Of a stretch of DNA of 46,590 nt, positions 23,079-30,627 are shown piece after piece. The translations under genes were made by a program, and so were the position numbers. The number at the start of each line of letters is the position of its first letter. Position 1 is the stretch's first letter. Source of the stretch: a virus; IMG/VR virus record IMGVR_UViG_3300038701_001873, positions 1 to 46,590 of that record; one strand, given 5' to 3'. The notes under the pieces were generated by a model, which saw only the letters and a program-made list of their open reading frames with translations, was not told where the DNA came from and searched no databases.

Positions 23079-23774
23079 TTAACTTACGTTTTTGTATAGG
23101 TTAGATAAATAGTCCACACGCATCGGCTCATTATCTATAAGTGGAGTTTCCGACTTATGAGTAACAAGTGAATTATATACTGCTTGAACTTGTTTTAATT
23201 CGATTTCTAAAACTTCAAATGTTTCATCGGTAAAGCTTCCGTGTCTAAAAGCTTTGGCTAGTTTTTCCATTCTAGCGTTGGCTTTTTCTAATAAGTCTTG
23301 CTTTTGCTCAGACTTCATTCCTACAACAGGAGTGTTAGCATTTGCGCCCCACGTTACACTTGAATACTCTTTAAGGATTACCTCAGAAATAAGATTAGCA
23401 CTTCCGTTAGAAGCTTCTTTAACTGTGATATATCCTATTGAATGTTCTGTGATTAACCCCTGCTCGTACATTTTACGATAGTCTCCATTTTTAATGTCGC
23501 TAACAAATGACTTAATCAATAGCCCTTTGTTGTCTTGCTCCATCGAAAGGGGCTTACCTATGATATTCCATACATTGTGTTGGAATAAGTGCTTAATGCG
23601 ATTAGCACCCTCTAAGCCGTTCTCTTTTATGGTTTTGGTAAAAGCTCCTTTTTTAATGATGTCTCCATCACTATCAACATTATCAAATGCTGAAGCGTAG
23701 AGTAATACCTCTCCTTTTGTGGTGTCTAGGTCTTTGATTGAAAGACCGCAATCCTTTGTTTGAAACATTTTCAC
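23079..23774 (-). CDS. Prohead protease, HK97 / S78 family
   Basis: A 231-residue protease with the family pattern: ASAFDNVDSDGDIIKKGAF near residue 28, catalytic His in IKHLFQHN, Ser in TEHSIGYITV, and WGANANTPVVG. It cleaves the delta domain of the capsid during maturation. The C-terminal 60 residues are helical. Gene order portal, morphogenesis, protease, capsid is canonical. Confidence 0.93.
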   Translation of the reverse strand: MKMFQTKDCGLSIKDLDTTKGEVLLYASAFDNVDSDGDIIKKGAFTKTIKENGLEGANRIKHLFQHNVWNIIGKPLSMEQDNKGLLIKSFVSDIKNGDYRKMYEQGLITEHSIGYITVKEASNGSANLISEVILKEYSSVTWGANANTPVVGMKSEQKQDLLEKANARMEKLAKAFRHGSFTDETFEVLEIELKQVQAVYNSLVTHKSETPLIDNEPMRVDYLSNLYKNVS

Positions 23775-23823
23775 ATTTCAAATTTGGGTCTAAGTGGTAG
23801 TATAAGTCGTATATAAAAGCTAA

Positions 23824-24108
23824 CTATTTAACCCTTCTCAGGTATTGATAATAGAACGCTTTGACCGAGTCTGAATTAATATTAAGAATGTTTCCTATCC
23901 TGTAAAATATCTCTTGCTTTGGCATTTTACTTTCTTTCAAAGACATCTTATCTACTATGTAGCTCGTGGCTGCTGAAGGTTTGACAATTTCTTTTTCTAC
24001 TAATAAATCCACTACATCATTTACCGAAAATTGGCGTAGGTCTGTTGTTACGCTTTCGGACAAAAGCTCTTTTAACTTTTCATTATTAAGCTTTACAACT
24101 CTTTTCAT
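23824..24108 (-). CDS. Small head-region protein of unknown function
   Basis: A 94-residue, helical and basic protein. Start taken at the ATG overlapping the upstream stop (ATGA at 24105-24108), giving MKRVVKLNNEKLKELL; a longer frame would begin inside the morphogenesis gene. Residues 60-95 (KQEIFYRIGNILNINSDSVK) look like an HTH-like helical bundle. Could be an assembly accessory. Unknown family. Confidence 0.7.
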   Translation of the reverse strand: MKRVVKLNNEKLKELLSESVTTDLRQFSVNDVVDLLVEKEIVKPSAATSYIVDKMSLKESKMPKQEIFYRIGNILNINSDSVKAFYYQYLRRVK

Positions 24109-24869
24109 ATTCGGTTGTAAACTATTGCACAACGGCAGTTAATTATATTTTCAGCACTTCCAGCGGGGTCTCCTGGATATTGTAGTCTTTCATTTCCCAC
24201 AATAAAGTAACCATCCATAAAAGATTGGGTGCTATTAGCCTGAGCGTGAGCCTCTCTTTCTCTTCCATCTAATGAAGTAAGCCACTCTTTAGTAAGGTTT
24301 AACCCTGTTGCTTTAGCACCTAAATAAGAGCCTCTATTACTAGCGGATATAATCTCAGTACGTGCAATTCTAGCACCACCAAAAGTTGAATATTCTTTAA
24401 ACTTATCAGGAACAATTTTTTCAATTAGTCTTTTAGTTTGTGGAATGCTTAAACCTTCTTTTGCTGCTTGACTTAAAGCCCATCTTATAGTTCTTTGGGC
24501 TTGCTTTCTGTTAGTCTCGGTAATTGAAACTATATGAGTTACCGCTTGAGTCTCTAAATACTCTCGAACTTCGTCCATAAAGAGCAGTTCTTCATTCTCT
24601 TTAGTTTGGAAGTTTTCAGTACTAGATTTAAACTGTTGTAGTGTGAGCTTTTTGAAATGACTCCCCACCTCATTGTATAGTTGTGCAAAAGGTGGGATTA
24701 TAGTATCCCTTTTGATTAGGGTGTAGTCTATTGAGTCAGGATATTCAATTTTGTTTAATAAGTCCTTATAGACAGGCTCAAAGGTCTTTAAAAGAGCCTT
24801 TTTCATTTCGAGGCTGAATTTCTTCTCGAACCTTGCTCTTTCTTTCTGTATGTCCTCCCAACTCTTCAT
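24105..24869 (-). CDS. Head morphogenesis protein (SPP1 gp7 / Mu gpF-like)
   Basis: A 254-residue minor head protein. The C-terminal domain holds the gp7 marks: RIARTEIISASNRGSYLGAK, WLTSLDGREREAHAQAN, and the end NIINCRCAIVY with a CRC pair. It binds the portal in related phages and is placed straight after it with a one-base overlap. Confidence 0.92.
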   Translation of the reverse strand: MKSWEDIQKERARFEKKFSLEMKKALLKTFEPVYKDLLNKIEYPDSIDYTLIKRDTIIPPFAQLYNEVGSHFKKLTLQQFKSSTENFQTKENEELLFMDEVREYLETQAVTHIVSITETNRKQAQRTIRWALSQAAKEGLSIPQTKRLIEKIVPDKFKEYSTFGGARIARTEIISASNRGSYLGAKATGLNLTKEWLTSLDGREREAHAQANSTQSFMDGYFIVGNERLQYPGDPAGSAENIINCRCAIVYNRI

Positions 24870-26176
24870 TAAGAGCCGTGTTTAGTATTTCCTTTATGTC
24901 GAGCTTGACTTTCATCTAAATATGAGTAAGGGTCTAAGATAGATAAACTCTTACTCTCTTCAAAAGGTGCGAACTCTTGCACATCTTCAGTAGCGAACCC
25001 TTGAACTTGAGCTTTTACTTCAGGCTTTAACCAATTAGAAATTGATAACCACCTAGCTTGCTCCAGCTTATCGGTTTGCATTTCAGGTATATTGTCAGTC
25101 TTAGGGGCTAGTCTTAGATTGTTTCCATAGGCAGGCATAACCTTTCTATTCCACTCATCACAAAAGGCTTGTACTTCAGGTAATACAAAGTCTTGCATTC
25201 CTATCTTTCGAGCCTCTTTCCTAGCACCATCATTTAGACCGCTTGACTTTTGACCGTTTAGTATCTCAACTGGTAGGTGGTATAGATTACATAGCTCCTC
25301 ACGGCTTAGTTGATTGTCTTTAATTAGGTTCAGGTCAACAGGGCTTAAACCGAAGTTTATATATCCCCATTCGCCCTGCGTAAAAACCAAAGAGCCTTTT
25401 TTATCAGTCCCTTTTAACTTTTTATCCATCCTTTTTTGAACCTCATAAGATTGTTCGGGAGTTAAATTCCCCCCCACCCCTTTATCATAAACTAGCCCAG
25501 CGGCTCCTAAGTTTTGATAGGATTTTTTAGAAGCTATATAGTTCTCGTTGGATTTATCAACCACTCTCAACCCTGCTTTTATAGGAGACATACCGTATAA
25601 ATGACTTCCTGAGCCGTCATAGTTATAGTTAGCATATTTAGAATGTAAAACATCTTCTTTAGCAAACTCCAAGTTTTGGTCTCCGTATTTTAGTTTGTAC
25701 CCTCTTACTGGCTCTCTAAACCCACCTGAAACAATTTCTACTGTTGAGGCTGGCAGAACATACATTTCTTGAGGCTTCCCCTTGTTTAGCCCGTAATCAG
25801 TACTTAATAGGCTTAAATAGGTATTGCCTGTAAGTAATCTAAAGCCTATATATTCCTCAAATAACTCTGACTTACCCTGCATAGGATTGGGATTGTATAG
25901 AACTTCTAATGCCTCGTGGTCTTGCACTTCTTCCCACTTGCCTTTTATACGTTGCTCTACTTGAAAATCAACTTGCGCACCCTTCCTTGCTCCCCAACTT
26001 ACGATTGAGTAAACAGTAGCATTTATGTCGTAGGCTTGAGAAATATAGCTCTCAGGGTTTTGGTCGCTCCAAATTGGGCTATTGCTCGCCATATAGTTAT
26101 ACATAGCTCGGTTTACTTGCTCTTGGGACAAATCCGATTTATCCTTAGTAAAGATTTTGCGTAGTTTAGAAAACAT
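24869..26176 (-). CDS. Portal protein, HK97 family
   Basis: A 435-residue portal. Marks: VYSIVSWGARKGAQVDF, HEALEVLYNPNPMQGKSELF, the stem region (YIASKKSYQNLGAAGLVY) and CNLYHLPVEILNGQKSSG. It forms the dodecameric ring for DNA entry and contacts the terminase. It overlaps the terminase gene by 11 bases. Confidence 0.95.
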   Translation of the reverse strand: MFSKLRKIFTKDKSDLSQEQVNRAMYNYMASNSPIWSDQNPESYISQAYDINATVYSIVSWGARKGAQVDFQVEQRIKGKWEEVQDHEALEVLYNPNPMQGKSELFEEYIGFRLLTGNTYLSLLSTDYGLNKGKPQEMYVLPASTVEIVSGGFREPVRGYKLKYGDQNLEFAKEDVLHSKYANYNYDGSGSHLYGMSPIKAGLRVVDKSNENYIASKKSYQNLGAAGLVYDKGVGGNLTPEQSYEVQKRMDKKLKGTDKKGSLVFTQGEWGYINFGLSPVDLNLIKDNQLSREELCNLYHLPVEILNGQKSSGLNDGARKEARKIGMQDFVLPEVQAFCDEWNRKVMPAYGNNLRLAPKTDNIPEMQTDKLEQARWLSISNWLKPEVKAQVQGFATEDVQEFAPFEESKSLSILDPYSYLDESQARHKGNTKHGS

Positions 26177-27380
26177 AGAATTCCCTTTTTTTAGTGTTAG
26201 ACTCCATAGCCCAATATCTCATTGCGTCCATAGCGTGGTTATAATTATCAATAGGTGTGTTTAATTCTCTTCCTGTGCGGTCAGTATCCCAAACGTAATT
26301 TCTGAGTTCGTTAATGATGTTGGTGCTTCTAGTGGTTACTAAAAAGCGTTGTTCCTGAAGTAATTGAATACCATACTTTATACTATCCTTTCCTTTAGAA
26401 ACTCCAACAACCGCCAAGCCATAGCTTATTAACTCATCTATACTTTTAGGTTCGGCACTATCCGCATAGCCTGTTTGGTGATTAGTAATGCCTTTCTTTT
26501 TAGCTAGTAGGCTTATATCTCTATTTGAAAGACCCTTTTGATAAATCACTTCATCAAATATTATTTGGTCGTCATATTTATAAACAGCTATTAATGCAGT
26601 GGGGTCATTGGTATATCCAAAATCAAGACCATAACCCAACCTTCTAGCGTCAATAGGCAAGTGGTCAATAGTTCCCCAATTAGAATAAACAGTTCCCTGT
26701 AAGCTTCCAAGTTCTCCTAGTCCATATACTTTCCACCAGTTAGCCCAATACTCGCTTTTAATATTGTTAGGGTCGTCAAGGTTTCCTTGTGGGTCGAAAT
26801 AAGCTTTATCTCGTTTCTTCTCTATCTCTCTCTTTATATTATCACCCAATCCTTCATTGTCTAAATAATCAAGCTTTAAAAACTCTACATCTACATCATC
26901 TAATAATTCGGTATGCACCCAAAATTCATTAACTGGGTTGAAGTCAAGATAAATATCTTCATTGGTGCGAATTTCCATTTGATGATAAGTATTGTAATTG
27001 ATGTGGTTACACTCATTCACGTATAAAATATCACGCCTGGGACCAACTACCTTTTCTGCTTGGTCAGTTCCAAAGAACTCTATGTAACTCCCGTTTGTAA
27101 ATGTGTATTTTAAATGGGTTGCACTCCAATGGTCAGCTTGCCACCTGCCTATGATTTTCATTATGTTAATAAAGTCCTTCATTGCACCTTTTCTAAGGTG
27201 CGGTATCGTTTCTGAAACAACCGATATTTCTAATTCGGGTGCTTTTGCTGCTATATCAATAAGGATAGGAAGAATTCCAAAGGTCTTTCCCGCAGACGTT
27301 CCGCCCTGTATCACTTTCTTGCGCTTTTTTAAAGCAAGAATTTTATTTATCGCTGTTGTCCTTTTTAATTCTTTTTTCAT
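26166..27380 (-). CDS. Terminase large subunit
   Basis: A 404-residue packaging ATPase-nuclease of the PBSX/Terminase_3 type. Walker A variant GGTSAGKT lies at residues 26-33, Walker B near DILYVNECNHIN, and the nuclease acidic residues in GYGLDFGYTNDPTALIAVYK, GYADSAEPKSID and NYNHAMDAMRYW. Its start overlaps the small-subunit stop by one base. Confidence 0.96.
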   Translation of the reverse strand: MKKELKRTTAINKILALKKRKKVIQGGTSAGKTFGILPILIDIAAKAPELEISVVSETIPHLRKGAMKDFINIMKIIGRWQADHWSATHLKYTFTNGSYIEFFGTDQAEKVVGPRRDILYVNECNHINYNTYHQMEIRTNEDIYLDFNPVNEFWVHTELLDDVDVEFLKLDYLDNEGLGDNIKREIEKKRDKAYFDPQGNLDDPNNIKSEYWANWWKVYGLGELGSLQGTVYSNWGTIDHLPIDARRLGYGLDFGYTNDPTALIAVYKYDDQIIFDEVIYQKGLSNRDISLLAKKKGITNHQTGYADSAEPKSIDELISYGLAVVGVSKGKDSIKYGIQLLQEQRFLVTTRSTNIINELRNYVWDTDRTGRELNTPIDNYNHAMDAMRYWAMESNTKKREFYVF

Positions 27381-27850
27381 TAAGAATTAAGATTTATTTT
27401 AATGTCAGGGAATAGCGGTTGCTCTGAGACAATACTCGTCTCGCTCTTATCTCTAAGCCCTAAATCTCTAGCTATTATATTGGCATTCAGTAGGTCAGCA
27501 GCAGAGCCAGCAAACTTTTGCTGATAAATGGTTTGCTCAATTCTCTCTATGACTGTGATAAAAGCTTTTTTGTTTTCACGGTCTTGAGACTTAAAAGACC
27601 TGAAATAACTCTCGCCACAATCGAGGTAAAGACATAAACCACCCAATGTGTAAGGTCTTAGTTTATCCACTTTAGCTTTAGTTATTTCTCCTTGAGAGTG
27701 GAACACTTTTTCTTCTTCTAGCGGGTTATTATCACACCATTCAAAGTATTCAGTAGCTGCATTCCAAAGCTTTTCGGGTGTTTCAAATAACTTATCCCTT
27801 CCTGCCTTTGCTCTAAGCTTCCAAAACTGATTTCCTTTAGGTGCTGGCAT
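27380..27850 (-). CDS. Terminase small subunit
   Basis: A 156-residue protein with a basic N-terminal part (APKGNQFWKLRAKAGRDKLF), a DNA-binding helical core (TLGGLCLYLDCGESYFRSF) and an oligomer helix, matching Bacteroidetes small terminases. It sits directly before the large subunit. It recognises the packaging start. Confidence 0.88.
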   Translation of the reverse strand: MPAPKGNQFWKLRAKAGRDKLFETPEKLWNAATEYFEWCDNNPLEEEKVFHSQGEITKAKVDKLRPYTLGGLCLYLDCGESYFRSFKSQDRENKKAFITVIERIEQTIYQQKFAGSAADLLNANIIARDLGLRDKSETSIVSEQPLFPDIKINLNS

Positions 27851-27859
27851 TGTTAAGTT

Positions 27860-28084
27860 TTAATTAGTTGTGCTTTTTACTAAGTCTTTAGTTACTTCTC
27901 CAGTAGCATAATCAACTTTATACTCTTTATTTCCATCCAAAGCATTTTCAGCATACTTCTTAGCCAGATTAACATTTCTATCAAAGCAAGTTTTACAAGC
28001 ACTGCATTTATGAACGTTAGAGGTCATACGCAAAGCATCTTGTATCTTCTTTAGCTGAAACTTATAAATAGTTACCTCTTCCAT
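27860..28084 (-). CDS. Small Cys-motif protein
   Basis: A 74-residue protein. Residues 27-33 are CSACKTC, a possible metal site on a helix-rich basic background. It precedes the small terminase by 9 bases. Function unknown; may be a packaging accessory. Confidence 0.68.
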   Translation of the reverse strand: MEEVTIYKFQLKKIQDALRMTSNVHKCSACKTCFDRNVNLAKKYAENALDGNKEYKVDYATGEVTKDLVKSTTN

Positions 28085-28107
28085 TACTTAGTCTTTTGTT
28101 CTAGCTT

Positions 28108-28281
28108 CTATAAGTCCGTATTAAAATTATCAATAGCATACTTTAAACCTTTCAAAAACCCTTCTTGATACCCCTCAAAAGAACTTTGATAATCGTAAAT
28201 ATGATTACTCTGAACCGCTTTTGAGTTAGCATAATATGCTGCTGAATAGTCTAAATCCTTTTTTGATATTTCCTCACTCAT
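28108..28281 (-). CDS. Small hypothetical protein (57 aa)
   Basis: A 57-residue frame (start MSEEISKKDLDYSAAYYANS, end DNFNTDL) that fills the gap between two operon genes. Aromatic-rich and acidic. It keeps the close packing of the late operon. Function unknown. Confidence 0.62.
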   Translation of the reverse strand: MSEEISKKDLDYSAAYYANSKAVQSNHIYDYQSSFEGYQEGFLKGLKYAIDNFNTDL

Positions 28282-28293
28282 CCTTTTAGCTTC

Positions 28294-28590
28294 TTAATTA
28301 TGCTTTGAGAACTCTCTTAATGCTTTTTCTAACTCTCCCTTATTCTTTTTGTAGTCTGACAAGCCCTGATTAATAGAAGATAATTTTTGCTTTATACCCA
28401 CTAAATCTGACGATACCTCCTTGACCGTATTATCATACCTTTCTGCTATCTTAACAGAGTCGCCTACTTTATTGTAAAGCTTTTTATAGTGCACTACTGA
28501 CTCTTGGTTCATTTTGTCAATCTGCCTTATTAGATTAAGACATATAAAAATCACAACAACTAACAGCATTAAGATTAAGTAGTCAATCAT
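28294..28590 (-). CDS. Membrane-anchored coiled-coil protein
   Basis: A 98-residue protein: one transmembrane helix at residues 2-22 (YLILMLLVVVIFICLNLI) then about 70 residues of charged coiled coil. It could be a superinfection or lysis-accessory protein, or a tail-fibre chaperone; nothing decisive. It overlaps the upstream gene by 8 bases. Confidence 0.7.
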   Translation of the reverse strand: MIDYLILMLLVVVIFICLNLIRQIDKMNQESVVHYKKLYNKVGDSVKIAERYDNTVKEVSSDLVGIKQKLSSINQGLSDYKKNKGELEKALREFSKHN

Positions 28591-28735
28591 TTTTACTTGC
28601 CGTTGAGTTCATCATACTCCAATAGTGATTATCAGAACCATCAAGTGAAACCTTTGGTAAAAGAACCCCGTTAAAACCTAAACAATAGTCTTTTGGTTCT
28701 ATCTGCTTTATGCCTCTTTGTTTTCCGTTATTCAT
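28583..28735 (-). CDS. Small hypothetical protein (50 aa)
   Basis: A 50-residue frame (start MNNGKQRGIKQIEPKDYCLG) that overlaps the next gene start by 8 bases. Supported by the overlap and lack of another feature in the gap; function unknown. Confidence 0.55.
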   Translation of the reverse strand: MNNGKQRGIKQIEPKDYCLGFNGVLLPKVSLDGSDNHYWSMMNSTASKND

Positions 28736-28835
28736 AATCTTATTTCTTCCTTCGTTCCCTTCTTAACTTGTTATCCATCCCTTTCAAATCTTCCTCTTTT
28801 TTAGTCTCCACCCCGTATATTTTAAGCCTTTAGCT

Positions 28836-29090
28836 TCATTTTGTAATACTTGACTGATAGTTTTTAAACTTTCTACGGGCGTTCTTCTCATTTCTAGCTA
28901 CGCATTTGAAAACATAGATATGCTCATTTAAAAAGCCCGAAGCATCAAATTGGTATTCCTTGCAGCCTTTTGGTATTACCACCTCTTTAGGGGTTTCGGT
29001 AACTTCCCTTTCAGCTCTTACGTCTGTATCGTGATACATCATTCCCGCCAAAGCCGCTAACATTGCTACCTTTCTTCTTTGTTTACTCAT
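28836..29090 (-). CDS. Small basic protein of the late operon start
   Basis: An 84-residue protein (start MSKQRRKVAMLAALAGMMYH) with a basic first part, a short hydrophobic stretch and a C-terminal domain with two Cys (KGCKEYQF, VFKCVARNEKNARRKFK). The C-terminal pattern is reminiscent of small phage proteins before terminase genes, but no function is known. About 100 bases without a clear gene follow it. Confidence 0.65.
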   Translation of the reverse strand: MSKQRRKVAMLAALAGMMYHDTDVRAEREVTETPKEVVIPKGCKEYQFDASGFLNEHIYVFKCVARNEKNARRKFKNYQSSITK

Positions 29091-29120
29091 TACGCTGCTA
29101 TTCCGTTTCTACACTCAGTC

Positions 29121-29297
29121 CTATTCAAACTCACTAACTTTATAGGTTGATAATGAGATTAAGAAGCATAATAGAGATATGGCTAAATAATGAGAGTAAT
29201 TCCCACCATCCCCTAAATGGTTACTAGCTAAACAAAGAATACAACTTAGTATCCCAGTCAAATTAGCCCCAGCTCTTATTATCTTTCTGTTAGACAT
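29121..29297 (-). CDS. Small two-helix membrane protein (58 aa)
   Basis: A 58-residue frame (start MSNRKIIRAGANLTGILSCI) with two hydrophobic segments (LTGILSCILCLAS and YLAISLLCFLISL). It overlaps the upstream gene by 8 bases. Could be a small holin or pinholin-like protein far from the main lysis cassette, but that is only topology. Confidence 0.6.
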   Translation of the reverse strand: MSNRKIIRAGANLTGILSCILCLASNHLGDGGNYSHYLAISLLCFLISLSTYKVSEFE

Positions 29298-29682
29298 CTT
29301 CCAGTTCTAAAGTTTGGGTTTCTACTGTAACTATACTCTTATCATCATCGTAAAGAGTCTCAAAAGGCGCATTAACCTTAGTGATTATATTTGTTTCTAA
29401 ACCATCTACAATAGCAAAGGCTTTGATGTTCTGAGGTCTATTTCTTTGGGATATGCTAACCACGTAGGTTCTACCACCCGCAAAGCTTAGGCTTTCCTCT
29501 TCTGCATCAATCTGAACTAAGCCATCCTCATCTGAATTGGCGGTCATTCTAAACCTTCTATCGCCTGCAATGTCATAGAACCACACATCAACAGGGGTGC
29601 TTACATCTGTTATAGTGCCTATTACCAACGACTCACATTGGCTTGCTAAAGGTTTGGTTCTGTAATTAGTAGTGTAGGTCAT
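29290..29682 (-). CDS. First late gene, beta-sandwich-like protein
   Basis: A 130-residue protein rich in beta strands (DVSTPVDVWFYDIAGDRRFR, FAGGRTYVVSISQRNRPQNI), resembling an Ig-like or decoration fold. It opens the long leftward late operon, 8 bases after a perfect -7 promoter motif. Function unknown; virion decoration is one option. Confidence 0.7.
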   Translation of the reverse strand: MTYTTNYRTKPLASQCESLVIGTITDVSTPVDVWFYDIAGDRRFRMTANSDEDGLVQIDAEEESLSFAGGRTYVVSISQRNRPQNIKAFAIVDGLETNIITKVNAPFETLYDDDKSIVTVETQTLELEDV

Positions 29683-29689
29683 ATTGAAA

Positions 29690-29697
29690 CAAATATA
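29690..29697 (-). promoter_or_regulatory. Late operon promoter, TATATTTG
   Basis: Perfect TAnnTTTG on the minus strand, with the ATG of the first late gene only about 8 bases on, so the mRNA would be nearly leaderless. It is the last promoter before terminase and the structural genes. Confidence 0.65.
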
Positions 29698-29737
29698 ATG
29701 CTAAATATTATAATTGTTGCGTTTTTAGGGATAAAAA

Positions 29738-29899
29738 AAAAGCCCTAGATTTCTCTAAGGCTTTAATAAACTGGCACTGGATTTTTACCGTTCAATCCAT
29801 TTTTTAGAGCGCGGCAACGCTCTTAGGCTTTACAAGCGACCTAAAGCACAACCCTCTTCAGTTGTAATTATTGCTTTAAGAAGTAAGCTTCTTGTTTAG
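29738..29899 (-). ncRNA. Candidate small RNA of about 160 nt
   Basis: This unit has a perfect -7 motif (29905-29912) and ends at a strong terminator hairpin (AAAGCCTTAGA, GAAA loop, TCTAGGGCTTT, then nine U, 29738-29764). Between them lie several short stems, for example GCTTTA with TAAAGC, ACAAC with GTTGT inside AAAGC with GCTTT, AGAGCG with CGCTCT, and TGGATT with AATCCA. No reading frame of note. No known family recognised. It lies just upstream of the late promoter. Confidence 0.6.
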
Positions 29900-29904
29900 C
29901 GACA

Positions 29905-29912
29905 CAAATATA
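29905..29912 (-). promoter_or_regulatory. Promoter of candidate small RNA
   Basis: TATATTTG on the minus strand, placed right after the terminator at 29930-29964, giving a start near 29899. Confidence 0.55.
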
Positions 29913-29929
29913 ATAAAAGGGTTGAAACC

Positions 29930-29964
29930 AAAAAAGCTTCCCCGTCTCCAAACAAAGAAGCTTT
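29930..29964 (-). terminator. Leftward terminator of the unit antisense to the tmRNA-like element
   Basis: AAAGCTTC pairs with GAAGCTTT (29957-29964 with 29933-29940) across 16 bases, then a U-run on the minus strand. It closes a transcript beginning near 30072. Confidence 0.65.
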
Positions 29965-29995
29965 CTGAAAATTCAATAAATAATTAACAAAAGGA

Positions 29996-30064
29996 GGGGC
30001 TGTCAGGTTTGATGATTTTTGGCTCGACACCTAAGAACAGTGGGTTCAACTCCCACCAGCTCCA
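29996..30064 (+). ncRNA. tmRNA-like tRNA-domain element, lacking the mRNA-like part
   Basis: The 69 bases join what look like the 5' and 3' ends of tmRNA. The acceptor stem GGGGCTG (29996-30002) pairs with CAGCTCC (30057-30063) and keeps the G3-U70 wobble used by alanyl-tRNA synthetase. The T arm is perfect (GTGGG, loop TTCAACT, CCCAC). The D-like side begins CAGGTTTGA as in tmRNA, and AGGT with ACCT gives a short P2-like stem. There is no anticodon arm, tag frame or pseudoknots, and no CCA after A30064, only CT and six T. No rightward promoter is visible; a leftward promoter and terminator flank it, so the transcript could instead be antisense. Confidence 0.6.
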
Positions 30065-30078
30065 CTTTTTTGTTATGA

Positions 30079-30086
30079 CAAATATA
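30079..30086 (-). promoter_or_regulatory. Leftward promoter reading across the tmRNA-like element
   Basis: TATATTTG on the minus strand gives a start near 30072 and, with the terminator at 29930-29964, a transcript of about 140 nt complementary to the tmRNA-like sequence. Confidence 0.55.
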
Positions 30087-30122
30087 ACAATTTCCTTTGA
30101 AAACATCTTAGTTCAAATATGT

Positions 30123-30130
30123 TATTTTTG
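30123..30130 (+). promoter_or_regulatory. Promoter of the lipoprotein moron
   Basis: TATTTTTG fits TAnnTTTG and lies 16 bases before the ATG at 30146. It gives the rightward gene expression independent of the leftward phage operons. Confidence 0.6.
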
Positions 30131-30145
30131 CTTTAAAGTCTCACA

Positions 30146-30604
30146 ATGAAAAGAATACTACCCTTTCTAATATTAGCTTTTGCTTGTTCTAAAGAAGAGA
30201 AGCTTGAAGACCCTTCACAATCAATTGATGCTATGGCTATTTATAAAAGCTTCGGGGAGTGGGATAGTACCCTTACTCAGTCTAATTCTAATACCTACAA
30301 CTTCTCTATTAATGACGAAACAATAGCACAGCTCACTATAAATCTTGAACCTCTATGTGTGGGGTCGTATGTTAGAACGGATACTTCATTATCAATAACT
30401 AATCAATACCCTGTTTATACAGATACAACTGTTTCATTTTTTGAGATACACGAGACTGAAGAGTATTGGTATATGGGTATGGGTAAGAGGGTTCAATTTC
30501 AGAATTTAGATACAATCTCTTTAGTGCCTAATGACACCCTTTTCCCTTTAGATATTACATTTACTGGAGAGCGAGTTTTTATATTTAAGAAGTTTTTAAA
30601 TTAA
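30146..30604 (+). CDS. Lipoprotein, probable lysogenic-conversion (moron) gene
   Basis: A 152-residue lipoprotein: signal ILPFLILAFAC with lipidated Cys14 followed by SKEEKLEDPS. The mature part is beta-rich (YNFSINDETIAQLTINLEPL). It is the only rightward gene inside the leftward late/middle region, has its own promoter, and is bounded by terminators, the classic moron layout. It could block phage adsorption or alter the host surface; the sequence itself does not show which. Confidence 0.82.
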   Translation: MKRILPFLILAFACSKEEKLEDPSQSIDAMAIYKSFGEWDSTLTQSNSNTYNFSINDETIAQLTINLEPLCVGSYVRTDTSLSITNQYPVYTDTTVSFFEIHETEEYWYMGMGKRVQFQNLDTISLVPNDTLFPLDITFTGERVFIFKKFLN

Positions 30605-30623
30605 AAAAGCCCCCGAAGGGGCT
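30603..30623 (-). terminator. Strong terminator of the middle operon
   Basis: AGCCCC, loop TTCG (minus strand), GGGGCT, then six U. It ends the leftward antirepressor operon. On the plus strand the U-run is missing, so it serves mainly the minus strand. Confidence 0.8.
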
Positions 30624-30627
30624 AATC

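Noticed and set aside
28736-28835. A tiny gene from GTG near 28800 giving 23 residues
   Set aside because: Too short and without conservation evidence; the roughly 100-base gap has no other visible feature.
29996-30064. A complete tmRNA gene
   Set aside because: Only the tRNA-like ends are present in 69 bases; there is no tag frame, no pseudoknots and no CCA, so I call it tmRNA-like only.
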